Source of the DNA: GCA-2683825 sp965662355
GTDB taxonomy: Bacteria > Planctomycetota > UBA1135 > GCA-002686595
Direction: 5' to 3'
Assembly (NCBI GenBank): GCA_965662355.1
Contig: CBFIHP010000015.1
Coordinates: 1-64,000 of the forward strand
Length of the DNA: 64,000 bases
Under the pieces are notes generated by a model. That model saw only the letters and a program-made list of their open reading frames with translations. It ran no database searches and was not told the origin of the DNA. Shown in pieces: positions 16,399 through 24,911 of this stretch; position 1 is the stretch's first letter, and the number at the start of each line of letters is the position of its first letter. The position numbers were made by a program, and so were the translations under genes.

Positions 16399-19300
16399 GG
16401 CTCTGCTCCTTGGGCGTGCCACGGACCGAGAGGATCTTCTGCAAGACCGCATCATTCAGTGCGACCATGTCGGCCTCGCCCTTGACGAGTACCGCCGCAT
16501 TCATGAACTTCAGATCCGCGATGTCTTTGCGTGTCAAGTCCTTCGAGGTCAACACGACGACGGGTAGGTCCTTGGTCTCGGCTTGGCTACGCATGCGCCG
16601 CAGGAACTCGAAGCCATCCATCCCAGGCAGCGCCAGGTCGAGAATGACAGCGTCCAGGTTCCGTTTGCGCAGGGCTTCGAGACCCTTCATTCCGTTCTCG
16701 ACGACAAAGACCTCTTTCCCGTGCTCTTCGATCGCGGTCTTTACCAAGCCGGCCGTATCCGGGTCGTCCTCCACGAGAAGAGCACGCTGGAAGGAGGTGG
16801 CAAGGATCTCGCGAACCGTTTTGACCAGGCTGTCGGGATCCACCGGTTTTGGAATGTGGCGAACACTGCCCTCATCTGCGGCTCCACTGTGTGTCCCATG
16901 GGAAATGACCACGGGGATGGAGGGCAGTCCCGGGTCGTTCGACAGCGCCTGTAGCACCTCCTCTTGGCTGGACTGATTATCGAGGCAGAGGATATCTAGA
17001 CGGCGAGCGCGAGCCTCGGCCAGTGCCGAAGCGCAGTCGGTAACCAGAGCGGATGCATAGCCCATGCTCTCGAAGGTCTGATGCACGAACCCGATGATCT
17101 CTGGAGTGTCGTCCACCAAAAGGGTGCGGGTTTGCACCTTCTCCTGCTTGGCACCCGCAGGCGATGGAAGGGCACTCGGCGTTGATTCGATCGGTGGGCT
17201 GTACTCTTCTCTCTCTGAGCTGGGATGAGAAGGCTTACTCGGATGCGCCGAGGCCTCAAGCGGCAGGAGGACCGAGAAAGAGCTGCCTTTGCCTTTCTCG
17301 CTCTCAAGTTCGATGCGTCCACCGTGCATTCTCGCGAACTGATCCGCAATGAACAGCCCCAGCCCCGTCCCGCCGACCTTGCGGGTGGCAGTCCCGTCGA
17401 TCTGCGTGAATTGACGGAAGAGCTGCTTCTGGTCTTCCCAATCGATTCCGACGCCCGTATCCCGAACACAGATACAGACAACACGACCGAGCCCTGGGCA
17501 CTCTTCCTCGCAGAGCGACAGCTCCACGGTTCCAGAGGGGGTGTACTTGATTCCATTCGAAACCAGGTTCGTGATGATCTGCTTGCACTTGGCGGCGTCC
17601 GCCTCCAGCTTTGGCAATTCGCTCTCAGTCCAGACCAGCTCGATCGGCTTGCCGTCGGTCAACGGTTCGAGCTCCTGGATCACTTCGCGGGCAATGTCAT
17701 TCAAATCGACGATGGAACAACTCAGCTCCATTTTTCCAGCCTCGATCTTGGAGAGGTCGAGGATGGAGTTGATAAGCGTCAACAACCTCTTGGCGTTGCG
17801 ATCCACGGTTACGAGCGCATCGAAGTCGCGCTCCGAAATCGCCCCCTGAAGTCGCTTGAGCAGGCGATGCGTGAACCCCATGATCGAGTTCATCGGCGTC
17901 CGCAGCTCGTGCGACATGTTGGCCAGGAACTCCCCCTTGACCTTGCTTGCTTTCTGCGCCTTGCGTGAGACCTCCTCGAGTGCAACCGACTTCGTCTGCA
18001 GATCCCGGACCAACTTCACGCGTTCCTCTTCGATCCGAATAGCGCTCATGCGGATGGCAAGCTGCTCGAGAGCAGCCAAGAGGCCGGCCCCCTGATTTTC
18101 GGCAAGTGGAGTCACATGGGCCGTAAGCAACACGCCGATCGTTTCGCCTCGGTAGCTGATGGGCCAGCCATGGAGAGACTGCAGGGCTACATCACCGATG
18201 CCGATGCGAATTCGAAGCTGGTCGCTCGCGAACGGCCCATGCAGGACCTGGGGGCTCGCGGTTTCAAGCACGCGGTTCGGCAGACCCTCGGCCGAAAGCT
18301 CGCCAGACCGCGCAGGCATGCCATCCACGCCGAGCGCTTCCCGGCAATGGAGTTTCTGCTCCACCGATGTCATGTAGATAGCAGCGAATGGAACCCTCGT
18401 CTGGGAAAGAATCTCACGTAGGGCGCCGGCGAAGATCTCCTGCGGCTTGGACTTGTTGAGCGATTCGGCGAAACGCGCTGCTTGCTTCAAGCTGGACTGA
18501 GCCGTAACAAGATCATTTGTACGTCCCTGCAGCTCGCGACTTTGCTTGTTCAACGCACTAGCGAGCCGCGCCTGTCCTTGGTAGGTTTCAACGTAAGCTA
18601 GGACAAGCCCCGATAGCGGCACGGCATACTCGAGCACCTTCAGAGCGTGGGCAACGTTGAAGGCCGAATCATGCAAACTGAACGACCCAAAGGCCATGTA
18701 GAGTTCGGTAGCCACTCCAGGGATGAGCGACAACATCAACATCTGCCCAAACACGCTCTTGTTCCTGCGGATGTACCTGGGGAATACGAATAGCCCGGCA
18801 ATCACATAGGGAACCAGTGGATAGATGTCGAAAGGCCGTTTGATGGCCGAATCCGGGAACATCGTCTGGGGCAAATTCGCGGAGTGTGCGCAATACCTGA
18901 CGATGGCGTAGGACACGATGAAGAACCCGGCGCTCACGCTGAGGATCAACCCCATGCCTGTACCGTTCTCCTTGTTTCCCCGGTTTCGATACACCAGAGC
19001 GATTCCGATGCCCACGAGGAGGATCAGAATGTGAAAGAGGCGACAGATGGCCCAAGTGAAGGGAATCAGGTTCTTGTTGTCGGCAACGGCAACGATCAGG
19101 CGATCGGCCGCAAACGTATGGAACCCATCCATCGCCCCGGCGCAGATCAGCGCGACGCCGATGATCGGCAGTGAAGCGTCCTTTGTCAGCCGATACTGCA
19201 CGAAGGCGAGCAAGCCGCAGAAGACGGCGGCTGCCAGAGCACTCCACTCGAGTAGCGTGTGCGTGTAGCTCCCCCGAAGAGCCGCGTGGGCGGCCTCGGA

Positions 19301-19471
19301 CAGCTCGAGCTTGGTCATCGTCGCCGCTGCGGCGGGATCCAGGGGAACGATGCGCGTGGAGAAATCCACGCCCATCAGCATCGCCAGGAAGGGAAGCAGG
19401 CAGACACTGCCCAGGAGGAGGGCCCAGATTTCCGGGCGAAAGCGAGATTCGATCGTTGATTGCTCGGGCAT
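16391..19471 (-). CDS. Membrane hybrid sensor histidine kinase with GAF and two receiver domains
   Basis: 1026 residues. Residues 15-300 hold about eight hydrophobic helices (a MASE-like membrane sensor, beginning IWALLLGSVCLLPFLAMLMG). A GAF-like domain follows at about 335-480, then HisKA (SHELRTPMNS, His 521), HATPase (N box NLVSNGIKYT, DTGVGI, GGTGLGL), and two receivers with Asp 831 (LCLDNQSS) and Asp 945 (VILDLALPGMDG). The first receiver is less typical but keeps its acidic pocket VDDTPE and Lys in HIPKPVD. It heads a three-gene phosphorelay operon with overlapping or adjoining genes. The signal sensed is unknown. Confidence 0.92.
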   Translation of the reverse strand: MPEQSTIESRFRPEIWALLLGSVCLLPFLAMLMGVDFSTRIVPLDPAAAATMTKLELSEAAHAALRGSYTHTLLEWSALAAAVFCGLLAFVQYRLTKDASLPIIGVALICAGAMDGFHTFAADRLIVAVADNKNLIPFTWAICRLFHILILLVGIGIALVYRNRGNKENGTGMGLILSVSAGFFIVSYAIVRYCAHSANLPQTMFPDSAIKRPFDIYPLVPYVIAGLFVFPRYIRRNKSVFGQMLMLSLIPGVATELYMAFGSFSLHDSAFNVAHALKVLEYAVPLSGLVLAYVETYQGQARLASALNKQSRELQGRTNDLVTAQSSLKQAARFAESLNKSKPQEIFAGALREILSQTRVPFAAIYMTSVEQKLHCREALGVDGMPARSGELSAEGLPNRVLETASPQVLHGPFASDQLRIRIGIGDVALQSLHGWPISYRGETIGVLLTAHVTPLAENQGAGLLAALEQLAIRMSAIRIEEERVKLVRDLQTKSVALEEVSRKAQKASKVKGEFLANMSHELRTPMNSIMGFTHRLLKRLQGAISERDFDALVTVDRNAKRLLTLINSILDLSKIEAGKMELSCSIVDLNDIAREVIQELEPLTDGKPIELVWTESELPKLEADAAKCKQIITNLVSNGIKYTPSGTVELSLCEEECPGLGRVVCICVRDTGVGIDWEDQKQLFRQFTQIDGTATRKVGGTGLGLFIADQFARMHGGRIELESEKGKGSSFSVLLPLEASAHPSKPSHPSSEREEYSPPIESTPSALPSPAGAKQEKVQTRTLLVDDTPEIIGFVHQTFESMGYASALVTDCASALAEARARRLDILCLDNQSSQEEVLQALSNDPGLPSIPVVISHGTHSGAADEGSVRHIPKPVDPDSLVKTVREILATSFQRALLVEDDPDTAGLVKTAIEEHGKEVFVVENGMKGLEALRKRNLDAVILDLALPGMDGFEFLRRMRSQAETKDLPVVVLTSKDLTRKDIADLKFMNAAVLVKGEADMVALNDAVLQKILSVRGTPKEQSLG

Positions 19472-19949
19472 GGGACTCCCGCTTCGTTCTTCGAAGTCCC
19501 GCGGCCCGCTCCTTGAGGCCCGCGCCCACGCTGGATGTGCTCGATTCCCATATCGGCGAGCATCGCACCGTGAGCCGCCTCACTCAGTCTCGATAATGAG
19601 AAGCGCTCACGCGCGACGCACGGTACTGTCGAACGTCAGCCACCGAACGTGATCATAACGCCGTTCGATACCTCGGCGAGGCCGCTCATGCCGAAAGCGA
19701 AGGCTTGCACCACGAGGCATTTGTCCACACGGGTGTTCTGCATTGGAGAAACGTGGGTACGACCGTCATTCTGGACGGACAAACGGCGCAATCGGCAAAC
19801 GAATGACGTTGTTGCTCGCCCGGCTCTGCACCCAGACCAGCTTTCGTGGTGCAATGGCGACGCGCGCCTTTTCGATTCATGAACCCAGGGTAGTCATCGA
19901 TTCGACGCACCAGACCGAGCTTCCCTCGATCGTGGGACACCGATCCGAC
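19472..19949. other. Intergenic region between divergent genes
   Basis: 478 bases between the hybrid kinase and the esterase-like gene, which are divergent, so it should contain both promoters. Short open frames exist on both strands, but none has a ribosome-binding site, a recognisable family or a leader. I see no strong hairpin or repeat here. Confidence 0.5.
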
Positions 19950-20765
19950 ATGATTTGCTCCATCCTCAACCTGGCATGTATGGGCCTCTGCTCAGGTGCC
20001 TGGACCCCGGCCTCCGCACTGCAGGACGACGGGGTTCCGAATCACCTCGCCCCGACCAAACTCGCACAGGACGTCGCCGAAGTTCCCTCCTTGGACATTC
20101 GGGTCGGAGGTGACGAGAACAAGCGGGTGTTCATCATCGGACTGGATGAAGCGATGGACGTGCCCAGAGGAGGCTATGGACTGATCGTCGTCCTCCCCGG
20201 CAGCCACGGCGGCCCGACGTTTGCGAACTTCGTGCACAGGATCCACCAGCACAGCGTGCCTTCTGGCTTCATCACACTCCAGATGGTCGCGCCCGAGTGG
20301 AAGGAGGGACAGCACAAGACGCTGACATGGCCAACGGAGCGCAACCGACTGAAGGAAGCGGAGTTCACGACCGGGGAGTTCGTGATCGATGCCATCGCCG
20401 AGGCGGCCTCCCGCACGCGCATCAACAAGAAGAGAATCTTCAGTCTCTCGTGGTCCTCCGGGGGACCGCCGGTGTACTGCCTGTCGCTGCACAAGAAGAC
20501 CCCCCTCAAGGGCTCAGTGATCCTGATGTCAGTGTTCCAGCCCAACAAGCTGCCCTCGCTCTCGCGCGCCAAGGGATACAGGTACTACCTGATGCAGTCC
20601 CCAACCGATGAGATCACCAAGTTCTCCCACGCTGAGGATGCCAAGGAAGCCCTGGAGAAGAAGAAGGCAAAGGTCCAACTGGTCAGCTACGAGGGTGGAC
20701 ACGCCTTCCCTCAGCCCGTCTACACCAAGCTGGCCGCTGCCTTCGATTGGCTGCAAGAGAAATGA
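19950..20765 (+). CDS. Exported esterase-like alpha/beta hydrolase
   Basis: 271 residues from the ATG at 19950, which puts a leader at the N-terminus (MICSILNLACMGLCSGAWTP). The body resembles poly-hydroxybutyrate depolymerase/LpqC-type esterases: GLIVVLPGSHGG near the oxyanion hole, a nucleophile elbow FSLSWSSGGPPVY (S-x-S-x-G instead of the usual G-x-S-x-G), and a late YEGGHAFPQPVY that supplies the catalytic His. The Ser in place of the first Gly is unusual but seen in some hydrolases. The frame is open to 19743, but the upstream part lacks leader character. It stands alone; the substrate is unknown. Confidence 0.75.
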   Translation: MICSILNLACMGLCSGAWTPASALQDDGVPNHLAPTKLAQDVAEVPSLDIRVGGDENKRVFIIGLDEAMDVPRGGYGLIVVLPGSHGGPTFANFVHRIHQHSVPSGFITLQMVAPEWKEGQHKTLTWPTERNRLKEAEFTTGEFVIDAIAEAASRTRINKKRIFSLSWSSGGPPVYCLSLHKKTPLKGSVILMSVFQPNKLPSLSRAKGYRYYLMQSPTDEITKFSHAEDAKEALEKKKAKVQLVSYEGGHAFPQPVYTKLAAAFDWLQEK

Positions 20766-21103
20766 CGCAGCCGGCTCAGCTACAACAAGAGTTGAGCCAT
20801 CTGAGGAGAGTCCGGCGGCAGAACACACGGCTGCTGCGGAGTTGGAGCGCCGTCTGGAGAGGACGCGGTGTGCCTTTGAGCCTCAGTTTTTGGGCCCCAA
20901 AGGCCATCCACAGCGATTCGGCGGCTTTCCCGGGCTCGTCACAGCGACTTGTCCTATCATGGCGTTGTGTCCAGAGGACACGAGTGACGGATAGACCTCA
21001 CCAGGATCAATAGCAACGCCCGTACCTTTGGCGCAAGTGGCTGCGACCCGGCCGAATCGGCTACTCGAGCGGCCGTTGAACCGCAACAAGCGAGGTTCCA
21101 AGA
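20766..21103 (+). other. Intergenic region upstream of the CBS-domain gene
   Basis: 338 bases. A weak 6-base inverted repeat GGCTCA/TGAGCC (20773-20798) just past the esterase stop could help end that transcript. The rest must contain the promoter of the CBS gene. No gene, repeat family or structured RNA is apparent. Confidence 0.4.
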
Positions 21104-21532
21104 ATGATACGAGTCCGTCACATTATTGCGAATCGGTCCCGACCGTTCCTTCTCGATCCGGGGATGAGCATTACCGAGGCATCGAGTTTCCTACGAAAGC
21201 ATCACGTCGGTGGTGCGCCCGTCACCAAAGACGGGAGTGCCGTAGGCTTTTGTTCTGAACGCGACATCGTTTATCGAGTTGTGGCAGAGAAGCGGGATCC
21301 CGATGCAACCAAGGTGTCAGACATCATGAGCAGGCACGTCATTACGGCGACTCCCGGGGAAACCGCTCTCGAGTGCGAAAACAAGATGCGAGACACCCAC
21401 GTTCGACACCTGCCAATCATCGAGAACGGTGAAGTCGTGGCCTGCATCTCGCTTCGAAACGTCCTTCACTCCGAACTCAGCGAATATAAGCTCGAAGTCG
21501 ACTGCCTAACGGAATACATCCGGGGCGCGTAG
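21104..21532 (+). CDS. Tandem CBS-domain protein
   Basis: 142 residues, just two CBS motifs and a short tail. CBS1 (about residues 10-65) has LLDPGMSITEASSFLRKHHVGGAPV and VGFCSERDIVYRVV; CBS2 (72-128) starts VSDIMSRHVITATPGETALEC and contains DTHVRHLPIIENGEVVACIS. Stand-alone CBS pairs bind adenosyl ligands such as AMP, ATP or S-adenosylmethionine and act as regulatory subunits or energy sensors. A GAGG stretch about 10 bases before the ATG supports the start. It is convergent with the complex I operon, 24 bases away, but nothing links the functions. Confidence 0.92.
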   Translation: MIRVRHIIANRSRPFLLDPGMSITEASSFLRKHHVGGAPVTKDGSAVGFCSERDIVYRVVAEKRDPDATKVSDIMSRHVITATPGETALECENKMRDTHVRHLPIIENGEVVACISLRNVLHSELSEYKLEVDCLTEYIRGA

Positions 21533-21556
21533 GCAAGGCCTTTCGAGCCGACTTCC

Positions 21557-22177
21557 CTAGGACTCTCCTGGGGCAGACAAGCCATCCCAGCTACCCTTCA
21601 TATCTTCACCGGTAACTTTGCATTGGTGGGGAAAGTCCAGTTCGCATCCGTGGATCGGTTTGCGTAGGGCTGGGTTCATCAGCTCGTGGATGTCCAGCTG
21701 CATGGCTTCCCTCGAGTATGCCGCCAGGTCGAGAATACCGGTGTCCATGCGGATCGCATCCTCGGGACAGACCTCGACACAGTACCCACAATAGACGCAG
21801 ATCCCCAAGTCGATGTCGAACCGGATCGGGTACTTCTCGACGTCAGGATCGGGATGTTCCCCGGGAACGATCGTTATGCACTTCGCCGGGCAGACGGTCT
21901 CACAGAGCATGCACCCCACGCACCGTGGTGTGTTGTCCTCGCGAACGGTTAGACGATGACGGCTTCGGTATCTCGACATGAGCGGCCGAAGCTCTTCGGG
22001 GTACTGAATGGTAACGGAGGCGGGATGCTGTTTGAGTCGGCCCAGCAGATGGGCGGTATGAAGGAAGAGGTTCCGAAAGAAGTGTGTGGAAGTGATCTTG
22101 AGCCCACTGAGGATCTGTGGGATGTAGAGCTTCTCCCAGAACGTCAATTCGCGGCGGTGAACTGTTTTCACGGCCAT
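21557..22177 (-). CDS. nuoI: NADH-quinone oxidoreductase subunit I (two 4Fe-4S)
   Basis: 206 residues from the ATG at 22177. It carries two 4Fe-4S ferredoxin motifs, CVGCMLCETVCP and CVYCGYCVEVCP, which hold clusters N6a and N6b in the peripheral arm of complex I. The N-terminus EKLYIPQILSGLKITSTHF is the usual membrane-surface helix, and EELRPLMSRYRSRHRLTVRED follows. It is the last gene of the nuo operon. Its ATG shares one base with the nuoH stop (TAATG), so translation is coupled. The C-terminal tail after the second cluster is somewhat longer than in Escherichia coli, which is common in other phyla. Confidence 0.96.
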   Translation of the reverse strand: MAVKTVHRRELTFWEKLYIPQILSGLKITSTHFFRNLFLHTAHLLGRLKQHPASVTIQYPEELRPLMSRYRSRHRLTVREDNTPRCVGCMLCETVCPAKCITIVPGEHPDPDVEKYPIRFDIDLGICVYCGYCVEVCPEDAIRMDTGILDLAAYSREAMQLDIHELMNPALRKPIHGCELDFPHQCKVTGEDMKGSWDGLSAPGES

Positions 22178-23268
22178 TAGCTCGCACCTCCGATGAAGGC
22201 CAGAACTACTGCCGTCACGATGAGATTGATCACCGCGATAGGAAACAGCCCCTTCCAGCCGAGATCCATGAGCTGGTCGTAGCGGAAGCGAGGCACGGTC
22301 CAACGCAATTGCATGAACAGGAAGCAAAAGATAAGGCCCTTGATCGAAAAGCTGGCCACTCCGAGCAAGACGTAGAGCCAGTTCGCAACAGGGAATTCTG
22401 CTCCCCAGGGAAAATGAAAACCATCGGATGCGAGGTAGGGCACCTGCCACCCACCGAAGAAAATCGTCGTCGCAAGGCTAGCGACAACGATGGTCTCGAG
22501 GAAGTCCGTGAGATAGAACATCCCGAACTTCATCCCGCTGTATTCCACGAAGTAGCCGATGATCTCCGACTCGCCTTCCGGTAGATCGAAAGGAAGTCTC
22601 TTTGTTTCGGCCAGGGCCGCGGTTACGAAGATGATGAAACCCACCGGCTGTACGAAGATGCCCCAGAAGGGAAGCCAACCGCCAAGCAACTGCCCCTGTG
22701 CCTCAACCATTTTGGCCAGGTCCATGGTTTCATACACCATGACCACGCCAATGAGGGAGATGCCGATGGCGATTTCATAGGAGATCATCTGTGCGGTGGC
22801 CCGCAGCCCGCCCATGATGGCGTAGTTGTTGCGTGAGGCAAAGCCAGCGAGGATCACCCCGTAAACACCCAAGGAGAGCATCGCAAAGACGTAGAGCAAA
22901 GCCGCGTCGATCTTGGCGACCTGTAGGTCAATGACCCGCTCACCCAGGTGGAGGGAGGGCCCAAAAGGAATCGCAGCGAAGGCGACCAAGGCAAAGAATA
23001 CGGAGAAGAAGGGAGCGATCGTATGGAGGACCTTGTCCGCACGTTCAGGGACGATGTCCTCCTTGGTGAACATCTTCAGGACGTCGGCCATTCCGTGAAA
23101 CATCCCGAGCATCGTGAATCCGAAGAGGGGTGCGCGGTTCGCTCCGATCCGATCCTGGATCAGGGCGGACTGCTTGCGCTCGACCCAGGTGTGAAACCCC
23201 GCCAGGTTCAGGACCGCGGCAAGCACGACCCCTGCAACGGCGAGTTTGATCAACAGCTCTTCGATCAC
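22177..23268 (-). CDS. nuoH: NADH-quinone oxidoreductase subunit H
   Basis: 363 residues starting at a GTG (23268) that overlaps the nuoG stop as GTGA, with AAGGAG 10 bases ahead. The very hydrophobic protein has about eight membrane helices. It carries the quinone-chamber motifs of NuoH: WVERKQSALIQDRIGANRA, then the glutamate-rich loop PFDLPEGESEIIGYFVEYSG. It anchors the peripheral arm and forms the quinone tunnel with NuoB and NuoD. An apparent longer frame up to 23565 is the shadow of nuoG. Confidence 0.96.
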   Translation of the reverse strand: MIEELLIKLAVAGVVLAAVLNLAGFHTWVERKQSALIQDRIGANRAPLFGFTMLGMFHGMADVLKMFTKEDIVPERADKVLHTIAPFFSVFFALVAFAAIPFGPSLHLGERVIDLQVAKIDAALLYVFAMLSLGVYGVILAGFASRNNYAIMGGLRATAQMISYEIAIGISLIGVVMVYETMDLAKMVEAQGQLLGGWLPFWGIFVQPVGFIIFVTAALAETKRLPFDLPEGESEIIGYFVEYSGMKFGMFYLTDFLETIVVASLATTIFFGGWQVPYLASDGFHFPWGAEFPVANWLYVLLGVASFSIKGLIFCFLFMQLRWTVPRFRYDQLMDLGWKGLFPIAVINLIVTAVVLAFIGGAS

Positions 23269-24911
23269 GGAGAGGTGACTCCTTCCGTGGACGGTGCCGA
23301 GGCAACGTCTACACCTTGCTCCCCGATCGCCTGGTAACTCATCCCCGCGAACGCCGCCTCGGCCTCGGCGAGCCCGAGGAAGATCTCTTCCGGTCCTTGC
23401 CAATTGAGCCGGAGCCCCAGCAACCCGGCCAGTTCCAGGAGCACACGCCAGTCTTCGTGGGAATCCTCGAGCGGCGGAAAGACTCGGCCGATGCGTTGCA
23501 CCCGACCATGGTGATTCACGAAGGTGCCATCTTTCTCCACATACGCGGAACTCGGCAGCACCCAATGAGCCAGATCTGCGGTCGGATTCTCGTTCGTGCC
23601 CGAAAAGATGAAGAGCTTCAGCTTTTCTCGGAGTTCCCGAACCTCCTCTTCACCGAAGAGCTTCACCAGATCGTGTCCGAAGACCCACAGGATATCGATG
23701 TTCCCGGCGAGCGCCTCGGCCATGATCCCACCGGCCTCCGGTGCCTCGGGAGAGTTCAAGTGCAGGAGGGTCGCCCCCAGGGTGTTCGGGTGCTTGTCGG
23801 CCTTGATCAGGAAATCGTCACAGGTTCCGGGCTCCTCCGGAACGCAGGCCGTGAGCTGAGCTCCCAGCTCACCTTGAAAGATCTCCCGGATCAGGAAGAG
23901 TTCTTCGTTAGTTAGCTGGGCCGAGGCGATCACGCCGATCCGCGCACCGTTCTTTTCCGCTCTACTCTGTGCAAGGGACGTGGAGATCGTGGTGAGAGCC
24001 TGTTCCCAGGTGGCCGTACCCGAATCCCCATTGGTGTTCTCGGATTCCTCCGGTCCGCGGACCTTACGTAGGCGAGCCTTGTCGATCCACTCGAGGCCAT
24101 AGCGGCCCTCGTCGCACAACCACCATTGATTGACATCTGCGTTGTAGCGCGGCTTTACGCGCACGAGCCGGGCCCCATCGTTCAGATGGGGCCGATCGAG
24201 CATGTAGTGCATGTCCATGTTGCACCCCTGACTGCAGCCGTTGCAGACGGTGGGCGTGCTGGAGAGGTACCAGACCCTGGCCTTGAAACGAAAGGTCCGT
24301 TCGGTCAGGGCACCCACGGGGCAGATGTCCACCACGTTGGCCGAGTAAGCGTTGTCGAACTTGGTGCCAGGGTAAATCCCCAGCTTGGCCCGATCTCCGC
24401 GGTTGAAGATACCGATCTCGCCGGTCTTGGTGATCTCGTCTGTGAAACGCACGCAGCGCGAGCAGAGAATGCAGCGCTCCTGGTCCAACATGACCTTAGG
24501 CCCGAGCTGTACAGCCTTTTCCTTTTTGACCTTGTGCTCCTTGAAGCGCGGGTCGTACACCCCGAAGTTCATATAGAAATTCTGCAGGTCGCACTCACCA
24601 GATTGGTCACAGACCGGGCAGTCGAGCGGATGGTTAGCCAGGAGAAATTCGAGCACCGCACGACGCCCGTCTTCAGCACCCTCGCTCCGGGTGTGCACGA
24701 CCATCCCATCGCTAACGGGCAGGTTGCATGCAACCTGGAGCTTGGGAATCTTTTCCACTTCCACGAGGCAGATTCGACAGTTGCCCGCGATGGAGAGCCC
24801 TGGGTGATAGCAATAGCGCGGAACGAAGATACCTAGCTTCTCCGCGGCTTGGATGACCATGGTCCCCTTGGGGACACTGATTTCACGACCATCTATGGTT
24901 AACTTGAGCAT
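23265..24911 (-). CDS. nuoG: NADH-quinone oxidoreductase subunit G (short form)
   Basis: 548 residues. The N-terminal 2Fe-2S domain has cysteines in RYCYHPGLSIAGNCRICLVE and VACNLP. Next come the His-ligated N5 motif HPLDCPVCDQSGECDLQ, 4Fe-4S cysteines in CILCSRCVRF and VDICPVGALTE, and the CNGCSQGC site of the molybdopterin-like region. The C-terminal molybdopterin-oxidoreductase-like part is cut down to about 270 residues, compared with over 600 in E. coli NuoG (about 900 in total). Short NuoG forms occur in several phyla, so this is probably not a truncation. It overlaps nuoEF by 13 bases and nuoH by 4. Confidence 0.95.
   Translation of the reverse strand: MLKLTIDGREISVPKGTMVIQAAEKLGIFVPRYCYHPGLSIAGNCRICLVEVEKIPKLQVACNLPVSDGMVVHTRSEGAEDGRRAVLEFLLANHPLDCPVCDQSGECDLQNFYMNFGVYDPRFKEHKVKKEKAVQLGPKVMLDQERCILCSRCVRFTDEITKTGEIGIFNRGDRAKLGIYPGTKFDNAYSANVVDICPVGALTERTFRFKARVWYLSSTPTVCNGCSQGCNMDMHYMLDRPHLNDGARLVRVKPRYNADVNQWWLCDEGRYGLEWIDKARLRKVRGPEESENTNGDSGTATWEQALTTISTSLAQSRAEKNGARIGVIASAQLTNEELFLIREIFQGELGAQLTACVPEEPGTCDDFLIKADKHPNTLGATLLHLNSPEAPEAGGIMAEALAGNIDILWVFGHDLVKLFGEEEVRELREKLKLFIFSGTNENPTADLAHWVLPSSAYVEKDGTFVNHHGRVQRIGRVFPPLEDSHEDWRVLLELAGLLGLRLNWQGPEEIFLGLAEAEAAFAGMSYQAIGEQGVDVASAPSTEGVTSP

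Noticed and set aside
19636..19854. Minus-strand frame ending FAFGMSGLAEVSNGVMITFGG
   Set aside because: The composition is protein-like, but there is no ribosome-binding site, no family match and no leader; the evidence is too thin for a gene or pseudogene call.
20888..20901. TTTGGGCCCCAAA-like palindrome
   Set aside because: The arms overlap without room for a loop and it is isolated; most likely chance in GC-rich DNA.
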